From assembly GCA_963513935.1 (NCBI GenBank), contig OY740769.1, positions 40,265,120 to 40,329,119 on the forward strand: 64,000 nucleotides of DNA, in the 5' to 3' direction. Positions 1 through 14,010 of the stretch are shown in pieces. A model generated the notes under the pieces. The model was not told the DNA's origin, made no database searches, and was given only the letters and a program-made list of their open reading frames with translations. How positions within the stretch are numbered: the stretch's first letter is position 1; each line of letters opens with the position of its first letter. The position numbers and the translations under genes are program-made. This DNA comes from Aphrophora alni (Eukaryota; Arthropoda; Insecta; Hemiptera; Aphrophoridae).

Positions 1-779
1 AGCCATAACTTAACATATTTTTTGAATTTATTACAAAAGAATCATTCTGATTTTGAAGTTCATTGGAACAAATAATTGTTGGTAAAAAACTATTTTTCAA
101 CATTACGCATCAACTTTGTTACAACATTGATCTCAAACACGGGATAACTGGTTGTAGAGATGTCGTTGAGCGGTACGCATCGTATTGCCACTGCCTCTAT
201 GCTGGCTCGGCTCTACTGCTCGGAGTGATTAGGAATGCTCTGCAGGTTGGATCGTTTTGTTTCAGTCCCACAAACATGAGCTCACTATTTAATACATAAA
301 ATTACTGTACTAAAAGTGTTTTAAGACGGCATTTTGTTAAGCCCAGAACCAAGTAAATTTCTCAAAAAACTTGCAATAGTAAAATCGCATTGTGGAGTGG
401 TGTTTAAGCAATTAACATAAATATAGGCATGATATAATTTTTTAATAAAGGTTTTTGGGGAAGTAACTTTAACCAGACTAGGGAGCGGAAAAAATTATTG
501 GGCCTAGGGGCGCCAAATACTGGTTCTTAGGAAACTTTAATTATTCGTGTAACCTAACCTATGTTATATTAAGTTTTTTTTAAACTTGATGTTTCTTCAT
601 GTACCTACACTTAGTAAGTGTCGATGCCTAGTGAGCGATACACCAACTAAATCCAATTTCAGAATAAAATAAATAATTCATGTTAAGCAAGTGTTGCATT
701 CTATATTTCAACTGCTAAACTAAGCCTTAAATCTAACCTACAAATATGTTAAGAATAATGACTAACACTCCAAATTTAA
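1..779. other. No recognisable gene or element
   Basis: AT-rich sequence with only short chance open frames. The 78-codon frame at 63-299 has no recognisable domain. Confidence 0.4.
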
Positions 780-1750
780 TGAACATTTTCAATTTCTGAA
801 GGGGACAGTTCGATTCAGAATTAAATTCTGCATCTTTAGATGTTAATATAAATATAAAATAAGAAAAATCGTTTTTCGGCCTTAAAAAAAAGGCAAGGGG
901 AACCCTTATGATTTTGCAAAAGTTAAAAAATTGTCATTTTTAGCAATTAATTTCTCAGAATCTATGAAAGATATTTAAAATATAAAAACACCCTATGAAA
1001 TTTTGAACTTTCGTCTTCATGAACATAAATATTCAAATCATTCGGATTATTAGTGGCGAAGCTATAAACGTTTTAAAAGAGGCTTGCAATTGACAAAAAC
1101 GTTTTTGTTAGATTTCCTTCATGTTTAAACTGATATTTCTGCTAAACAAAACGCGATATCGAAAAGATTTATTCAGAGAATGATCTCCTTTGGATCCTGC
1201 GTCTACTGATGTATATTTCATTAAAATTTTTAAAATATATATTATTTTATTTATTTGTTCATGTTATAAAGGTATTGCAAGTGGCGAAACGTGAAATGTT
1301 AAAATCTGGTATTTTTATTGACATATAAATTGCAATAACTCTTAAACCATTTGAGATTTTAAAGTGATTTTTTCAGGGATACTCTCTTTTCAATTCTGCA
1401 TCTTTTGATACCCATATCATTGGTTTAAAAATGTTTTAATCTTTTTTGAAAAAACTTTAAACTGCAATATCTCGGAAACCCTTAGAGATGTCAGAACGAT
1501 GTTTTCAGGGTTTACTCTCTTTTCAATTCTGCATCTTTTGATGTGCATATCATTAGTATTGGTAAATGTTGAAATTTTTACTAAAAATAGAAAAATATTA
1601 AACATTTTTAAATTTTTATAGCACTCTTAGACTTCAAATTTAATTCTGCTTCTATTAGGCTATAGAAACTCAAAATTCAAAAACTCACTTTTTGGCTTAA
1701 AAAAAGATGCAAGGGGGCCAGAAATACTGGATTCTAAACATAAGTATCAG
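780..1750. repeat. Degenerate tandem/dispersed repeat block
   Basis: Two copies of a roughly 130-nt unit are centred on ACTCTCTTTTCAATTCTGCA (about 1382 and 1520), each followed by TCTTTTGATNNNCATATCAT. More diverged relatives occur at 808-920 and 1620-1730, where an AATTCTGC..CT motif is followed by a cTTAAAAAAA-containing purine tract. The block has no coding potential. Confidence 0.6.
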
Positions 1751-2749
1751 GTACATGACTTGGAATTTGATGATCTATTGACATCACCAATGTGAACAGT
1801 AAGTAAGTATTACAATTCAACTGTTAATAATATTTACCATACTAAATTTTATTATTGTTATCTAATTTCAAAAGATAACAGTTAATTTTAAATGAAATAT
1901 TGATGTATACCAAGAAGACAACAAAAAAGACAACAATTTTCTGGTCATTTTTTTATATAAACAATAATAAGTAATTTTAAGATAAGTAAGTATTTAACAA
2001 TAAACTATTTTACAATATTTTGCACAAGACAAGAATAAGTTCAACAATTTTACACTGTCAGTTTGGGATCTTATCGAAATAAGTATCTAACTCATGTTCT
2101 TCGTCGAGTATAAAGACGAAGTATGTCACTTTGTGACATAAACTAATGATACAAAACATGAAAATCCAATAATTCTCATATTAATTATTTTACTTATTTA
2201 AAATTAATAACTAGTGATGGCACACACATAAGTAAAATTATTCCGTACAATGAATTATGTTAAATTTTGTGCATTGTTGAATGAAGTGTTAAAATAATAA
2301 AGTGTGCAAAAATATTGCACAAGCCAATCAATCACACATTCACACACAAAAGCAAATGCTAACTAAACAAAAAGTATGTATTGCAACAACATTGAAGTGA
2401 CAATAATACATGGATGCCATGGTAAAAGGTTAAAAATCTTAAATTTTGCTCTAGCTAGTTTAATCAAATTTTTTTAAATGGCTAGGATTATGACCCAAAC
2501 TATTGTGTTAAACTGCATGTAAAAAGAAAATTACAGTTAGTAATTTTGAAAATGTCAAAATAAATGTTAGTACATTTGAGTAGTTTATTATTTATTCTGT
2601 TTGGCACAGTGGATTGGTTCATGATCCTTTATATTACACCAAAATATCTAATGCTAAATTAGCCAATTAAGGAGGAGATTATTGGAAACTAAGATCTAAT
2701 ATGACCAATTGAATACTTTCATAGGGGCAAAAATATTATCTGATTTATA

Positions 2750-2955
2750 AAAGTTCAGAAAATAATTTGGCTAGGACATATTGAGAAAATGGGACTGGCG
2801 ATTTGGAATGACAACAATGGCTGACCAAGAAGGAACTGGGTTGTTGATAATGGGTGTGAAAAGCTACAGAAGACTACCTTAAAGGATGGGAGAAGAAGTT
2901 GGATAAAAGAACTTGGAAGAAAATTTTTGATGAGAACATAGTTCACCAATGGCTA
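2750..2955 (+). pseudogene. C-terminal tail of a non-LTR retrotransposon ORF2 (degenerate)
   Basis: Reads KIIWLGHIEKMG, followed by an Asn/Asp-rich stretch and, after frame changes, RRSWIKELGRKFF. The WLGHIERM-like motif then an Arg-rich segment and a W-K-D pattern is the usual end of insect LINE ORF2 proteins. Stops interrupt it and the reverse transcriptase itself is absent. It is a dead fragment. Confidence 0.5.
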
Positions 2956-3724
2956 TAGCATGAGGATAAGTATGTATGATGGTGCACAAGGTTCATTTTC
3001 ATTTTTTTTAATGACAACTTTACTCTTAAACTAGAATTTTTTGGTAAATGGTTCTCATTATATTTCTTTTGAGTCCTAATGAAACTGTTATTTGTAGGTT
3101 ATGTATTTCCTTAAAAATGAGTCAACATATATTTTATATTAAATCTCAAAATGTTCTCATAATTTTAATCAATTGTCTTGCACTGTATCGACACTTTTTG
3201 TATTCTTCTTCGCAATACGAAACATCCTTTGTCCTGGCACCTATGTTTGCTGCTTCTTCAAACTCTTCTTTCCCGTTGCCCTCTAAAAAATTGCGGTTCC
3301 TGAAAAAAAATTCAAGAATTAATAAATGTTGTTATGGCATTTTTAGTTAATGCATAGTAATTGTTGATTAAGGGTGTAGATAATGTGACAAAAATGGACC
3401 ATAAAGCTCTTCTTTGCAATTATACTACTTTCTTCTCGAAATGTAAATATAAACTGATGTGATACAAATTATTCATAAACATGCAAACTATCAATTGTAA
3501 TTATTTTTAAAATATAAATTTTAGAAGTTGAAAACAACCAATATAATTTTCACATATAATCACATATAATTTTCAAGCATCTAATAATTATACACTAGAG
3601 TTTTCTTCAAAATTTGTCATTGTATACAAGTATCTAAAATTAAAAGTTAGATTGGCTGTGAACCACTATATCGTTCTGATATTTTCCTTGTGAAATTGGT
3701 AGAATATTGTTATAAAACAGTGAA

Positions 3725-4327
3725 AGTAAATTTGATGATCAGATGCTGATATAACTTTGAGATATACAGTGAACACAATACAGAAAGTGAATATAAGTTG
3801 AGTGAGAAGCTGAAGAAGAATGGGAGCATGAAGACGAAGATAGGGAGCAAAGAGAAGACACAAATACAGAAGATGAGGTAAGTAAGAAAAATACAGCAGT
3901 TAATTTCAATTTACCAGGTGCTACTTCTAAAAATTACCCACTCCTGTATGACGTTATAGGTTTCCTCAGTTCCTGGGAAATAAAATGGGGGGAAAAAACA
4001 CCACCTACTCCAAATGTCAGAGCAATAGCTCATAATATTTTGCCTCTTTATTTACCCGGAAACACACTACAGGCTATGACAGTACAAAACCAACTTGATG
4101 CCTGGTCCTTGTTTTTGTTTTTTATGAACTCTTAACAGTTTTGGTTGTAGGATCAACTAATATTTGTATAAATACAGTAAAAGCAAGGTATCATGTGATC
4201 CAAATTTAGAAGACATACTACAACTGAAGAAATAAAATTCTACTTCTGGATTTTATGTATCAGTAGTGTTTTACTCAGGGGTAAATTGAACATTGATGAA
4301 TTTTGGAGTACTGATGGTACTGAGTAA
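3725..4327 (+). pseudogene. piggyBac-like transposase remnant (N-terminal part)
   Basis: An ATG-less open stretch at 3806-4135 begins with a very acidic segment (EAEEEWEHEDEDREQRE) and continues to FNLPGATSKNYP. After a stop and frame change, 4205-4327 reads TTTEEIKFYFWILC, then LNIDEFWSTDG. The acidic N-terminus, the Asn-Leu-Pro-Gly turn and especially the TxEEI...L...FWSTD pattern match the start of the piggyBac transposase family domain. The catalytic Asp region does not follow. It is broken by at least one stop and one frameshift and is certainly inactive. Confidence 0.62.
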
Positions 4328-4329
4328 AA

Positions 4330-6201
4330 ATATTCAGAGCTGGAATGCCCTTGATACGATTTTGATTCCTGACTAGATGTATTTGTTTTGATAATGTTGA
4401 AACAATCTTATTGTTATATTATAATTAATTAATGTGCAATATTTTTGACCTTAGAGAAATATGTAAAAACTTATCTAGACCATCACTGGCTTTACAGCAG
4501 ATTTATCTTAATATTGACCTTGTGGAAATGGTACCAAAACTTGTTCTACAGTTTAATCTTGTTTAATAAATAGTACTTATTAAAAATATGTAACAATGAT
4601 ATTCAAGGAATCCCAGCTAAAAATGTCAAATTTGGCTAAAATTTTGTCTTTAGAGTTATTATTTACAAGAAAAACTCTAATGTTGAAGTTGTTTAATTTA
4701 AAAAAAAAATCATAACTATTATTTATATATCATTCAGGTATAATTTTGTAAGATTTTAAAGTTGTATAAAATGAGCTGTTGTGGGATGTTATTGGACCTA
4801 CGAGAGAAAATTTATTATCAAAATATCATTCATGAAGTTTAAAAATTGGCTGCTATTTTGAATTTCATAAACCTATTTTTCTCGTTAATGAACTTGTTTA
4901 ACGATTCCAATAGTCAAAATTAACAACTGGTTCCAAAAAATAAAATATACCAGGGAACGAATTATTTGGTGGTTCTCATTCTGTTTATGTTTTTTATTAA
5001 ACATAAAATTTCAAAGAAACCTAATTAGATATTGAGTTCAAATTTTATATAGGCACAGATTTGAATCATTTTAATTAACATTCTTAGAAAGTATTATTTG
5101 GTTTCACACATTTCAAAATATTTGAAAGTGATGATAAATAATTTTAAAACTTTATTTTTGAAAAAAGTTTCAAGAATAATGTGTACTTTTTGGACTATTT
5201 TCTAGTTATTTGGCATTCAAAATTTAAAATGAATACTCTTTTAAAACGATTGTATATTCTCATTATGTAACTTTAAATAGTATAATATAACACGCAATAA
5301 CCGTCCCATAATGTGTAACGTTTTGGTCGAACCAACAACACCTGTCATGAATGGATACCATTTAGAAATGTTTATAATTTTTTTTTATTTGTGGACATGT
5401 TATCGAACAAGATCTAAACCAGTATAGAGAAATTAGGAACAAACAAAGACACCAGATGAAGCATTTCTAAACATATATTCCTCAAAAATTTTAGTTTATT
5501 TAAACCAACTTCCCCTCTTTATCACCCTGAATATTTAGTGAGCTAAAAAATTTCCCAAATTATATCAATTTATTTGAGGATCAATAAAATATTATTTTGA
5601 GATCAATGGATCTTGAATATTGCTATTTCCACTAAATAAAGAGACAGAAATTTGTTAGAATTTCTAAAATATAAATTCACTAAATAAAAAACACAAACTA
5701 AGACTTCATAAACACACAACAAAATGTGTCATGTATATAAGGATTATGTTTAGATAGCAGTAGGCTGAAAGCCAGTTATAAGAAGGTAAACTACTTAATA
5801 ATATGGGTTAATAAAGTTGAAGGTGAATTCATTTTATGTTTGCAACAGCAGCAGTTCTTCTATTAGGCCTATTTTTTTTATTTATAAATTCTGTTTGTCT
5901 ATTATAAAATATTCACTAACATTTTTTAAATCCTTCAATTCTCCTTTACTTAAATCTATTTTCTAGAAATCCTTCTACAAATTCAGACTTCAGAATGTGG
6001 AACTTGCTGCCTCTTATTATAAAAGGGTAGTTAAATATTGTCAATATTTAAATTTGGAATAAAGCCACATTTAATGAATGAAGCCATTTTTATTTTTATT
6101 CACTGAAGAAACTCAAATTTGTCACTTTAAATGTTGTGTAATGGGTAAAAAAAATCAAAGGAGTTTTTCATTCGAATATTCTTTTTCAGAGCCCTTTAAT
6201 C

Positions 6202-6205
<4 letters not shown>
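4330..6205. other. AT-rich stretch, nothing identified
   Basis: No long frames, no inverted ends and no recognisable protein fragments. A few short internal similarities to other AT-rich parts of the window were not strong enough to name. Confidence 0.35.

Positions 6206-6253
<48 letters not shown>
6206..6253. repeat. Long poly(T) tract (about 48 nt)
   Basis: An uninterrupted T homopolymer. On the minus strand it is a poly(A) run, as left by a minus-strand retrotransposed sequence. No coding remnant was recognised on its left (minus-strand 3') side, so its origin is open. It is followed by a G-rich segment near 6340-6370. Confidence 0.7.
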
Positions 6254-6257
<4 letters not shown>

Positions 6258-6809
6258 ATGTCTGATTACCATCTGCTACAGCCCACATTAGCAGACAGAT
6301 GTTCATCAAATTTAGGATGTTTTAAGATCTCAAAATGGGGATGGGGGGGGGGTAATTGTTTCGAGGTGGGAGGGGCGAAGACAACAACAAATTTAAACTT
6401 TATTAAATTTTTAACTAATAATTTGATAAAAATGTGCTCAATTCAATTTATTTTAAAGAAACCATTCAATGTTATAGGACACTTGTGATAGATTTAGTTC
6501 CATTCGTACAATATAAAATAAATATTGGCTGCCCCATTACTTAAAATAAAGTAGATTTTATTCAAATAGCAAAGTATACATAGTGTTATATTATTTTAAA
6601 GGGAATATTTTTCTTTCTCCCCATTAATGTAACAGTTTTTAGTATTGTGTTCAGCCATTGAATTTATCTAAGTATATTTAATAAACATTGAAATCAGTGG
6701 TTCAGCACATTTTCAATAAAATGATACATAAGTAATGGTAAAAGACATACCGGTACTATTGTTTATAATACTGATGACTGACGGTACTTGATAGAATTCC
6801 ATGTTATAC

Positions 6810-6884
6810 AAATAAAACACACACAAATTCTTTAGTTAAATTCTACAATTTAGAATTTAACTAAAGAATGTGTGTGTTTTATTT
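6810..6884. repeat. Short perfect-type inverted repeat (hairpin)
   Basis: AATAAAACACACACA and TTCTTTAGTTAAATTCTA on the left are mirrored on the right around a spacer of only a few nucleotides. The left flank (CGGTACTTGATAGAATTCCA) resembles a site near 41505, so it may be the core of a small repeat family. Confidence 0.65.
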
Positions 6885-8328
6885 ACATAGCGGTACTTTA
6901 AACAGTAAAAAAATCAATTTTATTTTGAGGTTCGCTTCCAAAAATGCTTTGGACTCACATAAAACTTGATATTAGTTGGAGGAGAGGTATTAAAACAATT
7001 TTTTGATTAGCCTACTGCTACTAGTCAGGAAAAAAATAAGAAATTCCATACTTTTAACAATACAATGTATTTTGCCATCATGTTTAAAAAAACATTTGCT
7101 GTAAAATGATTTATCACAAGAAGGTATACTTATAAGCCTCAAAAAGTTTTTCATTGTTGAGAATATGTTTTAGAAGGAAGTTGAGGTGGCCATTGCAAAA
7201 AACGTTATCATATAGAATAAGTTCCATACTTTTCCACATCTTGTGATATACATGAATCTGAACGACCACTATATATTTGATTTGAAGGTCCTACAACATA
7301 AAAAAAAAAAAAACTGAGGCAAATTATCAAGATGAGTCAATCCTACATAATAATCACTTTTATGAAGGAATTAAATTAAAAGCTGTTAAAACCCTGTTAA
7401 ACTTGAAGGTTGTCTGAAATTTGAAGAGTTGTAGGCCTATTCTCTAATTTCGTGTAATCATAAGTATAGCTTTCATTAGTTAAGTATGTCATGTTGATAT
7501 TTAAGTAAAAATTAAAAGACCTTGAGAGTGTTTTCTCAAATGTATAATCATTCTACTTGACTGATGAAAAATTAATGTTTTATGCATTCTTACAGTATGC
7601 AAGGGTAAATGAACTCAGGAACTTTTTTCCATATGAGTCCCAATAAGCACTCAGTATAAGTTATTATCAGATGAGTTTGGCATATATGGATATATTTGAT
7701 TAATACTGTGTCATTATCTACACCTCAAATGAGTGAACCGGTTTTGATTAAATTTCAAATGTGGGTATATTTTAGGCAAATTTTGATTAAATATAAATTT
7801 AGCCACAAAATTAAATAGCTAAATATTTAATTTAGCCATTAAATATAAATTTATATTAAATATAAATTTAGCCATTTAAAACATCGAATTTCTCAACATC
7901 TACTTAAACAAAACTTCCTCCAAAAAGCCAGGCCGAATGTTATCAGTCAATAAGGAGAAATGAACCATGAACATTGTATTTAAAAATTTGAATATTTAAA
8001 AATCGGCACATACGATTTACATCAATTTTTTATAATTGTGAAGATTATTTATAACCTAAACCATAAGAAATGATAGTTTTAAATTTTAAAATAATTCAAT
8101 ATTGTTGGCTTAAGCTTCTACAGTGATAATACAGCAGAACAATACCATGATACAATACAAGGACAATAATTTACAGACTTTAGATTTTACTTCTCACTTT
8201 AAACAAAATGTATATAACGGTACATTTTAAAGAAACCTTATATTTATAATTAATTAGTAGATAACAGAAAGTCATTACGATGATAAATGACTTCAGCTTA
8301 AAGTAATGCTTTCCATTCTTTTCATATA

Positions 8329-9163
8329 CAGAGTGAACCTATATAAAAAAAAAAAATCCTTATACGTCTCTTATCCTTTACTTTTTGTCATCGATTTCAG
8401 ACTAAATGAAATTTGTGTATAATTACACTACATTTTGTGATGTATTAAAATTTTTGGCCGCCATCTTGACTCCTCCAAATTAGATTTGAGTGAATTTTTT
8501 TAAATGGCAACATGGTATTTTGATACATTATTTAACATCGTTTTTCAACCCTGTGTGGTATAAATATATTTTTTTAGATCTTTCACTTCTCCAGTTATTC
8601 ACTAAGAACCATAGGAAATGACATTCAACTTTTTTCGAATACTGTACTTTTAATATTTTATGTGCAAACCCATGTTACTGCACTATGCTTCGATTTTCAA
8701 GTCAATGGAACATTTTAAAACTCGTATTACATCATAAAACAAATTAAAAATAGTTTTACAAACTGCTTTTTAAATAAAAAACTCATTCATGCTGACTTAT
8801 TTCTGTATATGTCCATTGAGGTCAAAGAACAAGGTGCAGTAATCTGGGTCTCGCACAAAAAAAACATTAAATGTGCAGTATTTGAAAAAAGTCAATTTCA
8901 TGTATTTACTAGGGTTTTCGTGAATAACTGGGAGATAACTGAAAGGAAATAAAAAATATTTATTGTTAATGAATTCAGGGTTGAAAAACGATGTTAAATC
9001 ATCTTTAAAAATACCATCATAATGCCATTTTTAAAAATTGACTATCCAGTAAGCCGAATTCAAGATGGTGGGCAATAGTTTTAACACATTACAAAACTTA
9101 GAATACGACGAACACTGTGGGGAAAAGTGGTGGGGGGGGGAGAGAAACTTCATGTTCACTCTG
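8329..9163. mobile_element. 835-bp foldback/MITE with TA target site, Tc1/mariner type
   Basis: Ends are CAGAGTGAAC and its complement, flanked by TA on both sides. The two halves are imperfect complements over most of the length. For example, ACATCGTTTTTCAACCCTG on the left pairs with a copy near 8981 on the right. There is no transposase frame, so it would need a transposase supplied in trans. Confidence 0.75.
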
Positions 9164-10008
9164 TATAATAAATATCATTAAGTAAATTGATAATAGAACA
9201 GTTTTCTTCAAAGTATAGTTTAAATGTTTAAATAAGAATTCCCGCTTATTAGATTAGTTTATCTTTTCATTTCGATAAGAAAGTGGCAAAAGATAGACCT
9301 ACACATGGTACAATTTCGTACTTGTATTGCACTCTCTTAATTAATAAGTCATCAGTCATTACGCAGATAGGCGTGTGTGAACTAGAACCTTTAGGATCGT
9401 TCATGAAAATTGATCAGTCATTATCCACCAGTAAGAAAGTTTTTTTTGTACCCAAGTATGAAATCGTCAAACTCAGTCGTTAGGAAGATAATTGGTCGGA
9501 AGAACCGTCGAAACACATCAAGTAGGCCTAATAAGCCAAGAAAATGAGAGAACACGTTATATAATTGAGACCAGGGGCGACCAGATTCCCGTCTGGGTTA
9601 TGACGTAAAAATAACAAACTTAGGCCTACTGTCTGTGGAAATTCATTCACAAGCAGCTGACTAATAAAACTCGTAAAGCCATAAACGTTTTACTACATAG
9701 CTTTTAGAACTTGGAAAGCCGTTTACCTCAAAAAATGTTGTTTGGGTCCAACGAGTGGTAAGTATTTAACAATTTATAAAAGTTCAAAACTATTCGTTCA
9801 ATTATTTTTTCGGGTTTTCCAATATCGTTAGTTAGTATTAAAGTATAGTTAAATCCGTTGTTAACGGGTGGAATTTTAATAATTTAAAATTTAACGATTC
9901 GTTCGTGACCGAGAACTTAATAGACTGTTAAGTACAGTAGCCTCAGACTAGGATTGTGTCTGGTTGTAAGGGGCGTGTTCTCCCTTCTACTTGCTTCCCT
10001 AGCCTGAC

Positions 10009-10479
10009 TTGTACCAATGACTACATAAATACTATAAGACACGACATAGGATAGGGAAATAGTCTACGCTTTATGGGTTCTGTTCGTCACAAGTTTGACA
10101 CACAGCTATCAGAAAGCGCTAGCAGCAGGTGCTTGACTGTACGTATCCCACTTGGTTGAGACTGTACAACTGTTGACCTCTCTCTCACAAACCTTCTCAC
10201 TTACTTCCGTCAGCATAGTCAGTGTTGTCAGTTCGTGCGCTGAGATAAGCGATTCTCGACCTTCCCTCACATCTCTGGTCCCATATGTGGCATCAGTGCG
10301 TTTTCTCTTACCCGCCTGAAACATTGTTTGACCGTAAAGCCACCTAGCGCCAGTCACATCAACTTCAGATTCTCTAGCAGAGCGACCTAGCGGGTATTGG
10401 ACAACTCAAGAATAAGCGTAGAATATTTAACATGGCCATGTCGTGTCTTATAGTATTTATGTAGTCATTGCTTGTACAA
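10009..10479. mobile_element. 471-bp GC-richer element with 40-bp terminal inverted repeats
   Basis: The left arm (10009-10047) and right arm (10438-10479) share TGACTACATAAATACTATAA and the adjacent GACACGACAT, differing mainly by a 3-nt insertion. The interior is much richer in G+C than its surroundings and is not palindromic. A minus-strand frame (10357-10109, 82 codons) has no recognisable domain. The superfamily is unknown and no clear target duplication was seen. Confidence 0.7.
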
Positions 10480-13400
10480 AGACGGTACAACCCATTCCAA
10501 GAAAACTAGGTACACAAATTACTGCTTAGCTATATTTAATTCCTAAAGTTACAACTTCGTGACAGACTTTTGTAAACGTTCTATTCTTATACCGATAAAA
10601 GAAACGAAAGTATGGTACGCGTTTACACAGAAGCATTTGAGGTCTATATTTTTTATTGGGGTTGTACCGTTGAAAGTAAACGCAACAAACAAAGAGTGGG
10701 GCCCCTCTTTTCCTCTCCATTCCAGACACATTCCTATCTTGAGGATGCTGTAAGTAAGGTGCCAAACTACTCAACCTGTTCGGAAGTATTACATTGTTTT
10801 GTAAAAACAGACAAATAGATGGAAAACAAAGCATTTTTGGACATATGTTTTTTAGAACGTTTGTCTTTATGTTTATAGCTCCAAAAACTTGACAGACTGG
10901 TCGTGAAACATGCTGTATATACAATAGCCTACCTATATTTTGTCTAACCCAATTTTTTTTCAGACACGCACATACAAAGATATAACATCTGCAGTACAAA
11001 TTAGATATAATTCTAAGGGAGACCTCTGCGTGTAACGCACGCTATCCTTCATGCTCATTGCCTTAGCTAAGAGTTTTGCCCTTCGTCTCGTATACTCAGC
11101 ACGCAAACTAATACGCTCTTAATAAGACGCGAATTCCTTTTGCTGTTTTGTGTGCGCCTATTCGACCTTGGTATTTGAGCAAAATTATAAGTTCATGTCT
11201 AATATCAGAAAGAACAACGGAACAAACTATTCAAACAGTTGCCAGGGAAGGGCGTGGCGTAATTACTGTAGCCATGACTAGCTCGCTGTATAGAAGGTTT
11301 ACTCTGATCTCTCTCATGGAGAAATGCGTACGTAAGACCCAATACAATGAAATGTTCATGTGTCCTACACATTAACTTATAGGTTTGGTTCATTATAAAA
11401 ATATCTTGGCGAACACTTTAGAGGTCGTAATATTTTATCCAAAAAATGGTTGGTAATAAACGTAAACAATTGGACGATTTTAGTTAACTATAATAAACCA
11501 AACAGGTAAATTTTTAAATGGCGTCCGATTTTCTATGTTTAAAACAAAAATTTTCTATGGTAAGTTTCACCTAACATAAAACTTAAAGTAGTAGCAAAAA
11601 AGGAAACTTAAAATGAAAATTCAAATTTTAATTGATTAAAGAAAAAAAACAAGATCTTAGTATATTTTTATATTTTAAATTTATATTAATTAAATCTTTT
11701 TCGATACTTTAGTAAAATAAAATAAATAAAAATCTACACAATAGTTAAACTGTTTTGTTCCTCATCCTTTCCTCTAAATAACTCAATACAACTTTCAAGT
11801 ATTTTGTACAAATACATCAATGCAATACATAAACAGTAGTTGGATCGATAGAATAGGATCACCGATCAACAAGTCTACCAGTAGTATAAAGGTTTCTTTT
11901 CCATATAAGGCTTAGCATTAAAAATAATTGTACACACAAATAGGTAAAGCATAATAGTAGTCAAGATAACAGTGTAAATAAAACAACGCCAGCTATAAAA
12001 CATTTTACTTTTATTACTTCTCACTGAAAATGGTGTTTTGTTCAAGTGTACAATTGCATGGTATATATTTAATCTTACTTCTTGATCTATAAAAGTTGTC
12101 ACTTCTCATACTAGGCAGTAGCCATATTGAATTTACAAAAACGATTTAATTAAAACATCCAAGAAACGTAATTTACTGTTTCACTATTATAGGCCGATTC
12201 ATGAGTCATTTTGATCTGCATTTTAAATAGTCTAACAAAGTTGAGATGTGCAACCAATCGGATAGCTACAACACCAACAGAAATTGTCATCTTGTCATGT
12301 CAGCGTATTACACCTTCTGGTTAGTTGCAATAATTCATACACAATACAACATTTCAAGTCTGGGGTCGTGTTTTGCAATACAATGTGTGTCGTAACTCGA
12401 GACACAAGTGTCGTTTTCAGCAAGGTCTTCCACAAACCGGCAAAACAAGGATTATAAAACTAGTTCTCAACAAGGACATAACGAGGGTACCAACAAAAAG
12501 TGAAGTGTGGTCTGTAGTAACCAGGACATTTGACAGACTAAGTGTAGTCTATTGGTTAGAGTTATTCTTACATTAGTGTTTTGTGTTATAAATTTACGTC
12601 AACAATTTATTTATTTTTTGAAGTAAAAAGACACAAGTAAGTAGATATATTTTAATGTTTTTATTACATTTAACATAAATGTTCGAGTGATGAGAACAGA
12701 AATAATGTATTTTATTATTCATTCAATATTTATATTATTTACTAAATATTTATAATATTAACTGATTAATTAATTTAGTTTTGCCTTAGCTTTATTCTTG
12801 AAAAATTGCTATTTAAGATCTGAGCTGAACAGGATTCTATGGTACTGTACTTTCATTTTCATATATTAACAAATCTAAAAATAAGAATCTTTATCTATTT
12901 TATGTATGTAAGAGAGAGAGAGAAGGAATGAACAAATACAACGGTCTTTTAGGAAACTTTATAGAACTATAGATGTTATATGTATGGTCATTTTTCTCTC
13001 TCCCCTCCCTAGTGAGAATTTTGAGAAATTTTCAATGATAACCACCATCGAGTGATGCCGTACATTTTTTTAAGGGGAATAGCGAGTTGCGAAAAATCCA
13101 AAACCGAAGATGTTGTTCCTGTCTAAAATGACAGACGATAGAAAATAAAATTTACGTCTTTTATAACTATAGAGGAGTTTAAAAAGTAGACGTTAAATTA
13201 GAGAACAATAAATAACAATGTAGTATTTGCCAGAAAACTCTTGTAATATTTGACTCTATTCAAAATGGCGGTTTATACTGTAATGTGAAATTAAAGCTAC
13301 TAGATATCACTCATTATTCGTATTTGCAGTAATGTTTTTTATGCCAAATGAGGTGCAACAGAATATACTTTCATAATATTATAACTGAACCCCTCACACT

Positions 13401-13850
13401 CAAACCAGTTTTTTTTATATTTAAAAAAAAAAATTGTATTGTTTTTTACGGCAGGCCTACTAAGACTACAATGATATATTTTGTTGTTGTCTGAGTTGCT
13501 ATCTCTAATCAAACACCGAAATTTCGTTTTTATAATTAGTCGTTCAAAATTTAGAGGGGGATAGAACTTTCAAAAAACCTAGTTTATATATACGACAAAA
13601 AGGGCACATATGCAATAAACAAGAACTACTGTAACATCACAAAAGTAATAAAAAGTTTATCATTAATAAGTGTGTTTTCTAACTGAATTTTTTATTAAAC
13701 CTTGAGTTGCCCCTCAGCATCCCCCGAGGTGTTAGGGTTGAAGCAAGTCTTATTTATCAAAAGACATTCCTAATCTATCATTTTCCTATTTCAATCCATT
13801 CAATAATAACTGAAGGAGTCCCATACTTTTGGAACACCCGGTACATATAT
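10480..13850. other. Mixed unique-looking sequence without a supported gene
   Basis: 10500-11400 is less AT-rich and open in several frames on both strands, including a minus-strand frame of 157 codons at 10999-10526. None shows a domain, a splice pattern or consistent codon use. The remainder is AT-rich. A fragment at 13254-13280 contains the 'AAAATGGCGG' motif shared with other repeats in the window. Confidence 0.35.
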
Positions 13851-13893
13851 ATATATATTGTATAAATTTACTAAATACTAATCAATCATACGG

Positions 13894-13959
<66 letters not shown>

Positions 13960-14010
13960 TACCATGAATCGAAAAAAGGTCCCACACTTTTGGAGCACTC
14001 TGTATTGGTA
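13813..14010. repeat. Two transposon-end-like motifs around a (TA)n microsatellite
   Basis: CATACTTTTGGAACACCCGG at about 13824 and a related CACACTTTTGGAGCACTCTG at about 13984 lie on either side of an AT dinucleotide run (about 13899-13955). Both resemble one end of short Tc1/mariner-type elements but run in the same direction, so no intact element is defined. Confidence 0.5.

Noticed and set aside
6078..6488. 136-codon frame including a run of Phe
   Set aside because: Its length comes from translating the poly(T) tract; the flanking codons show no domain.
10526..10999. Longest open frame in the window (157 codons, minus strand)
   Set aside because: Overlapping frames are open on both strands, composition is not protein-like in a consistent way, there is no domain and there are no supporting splice signals.
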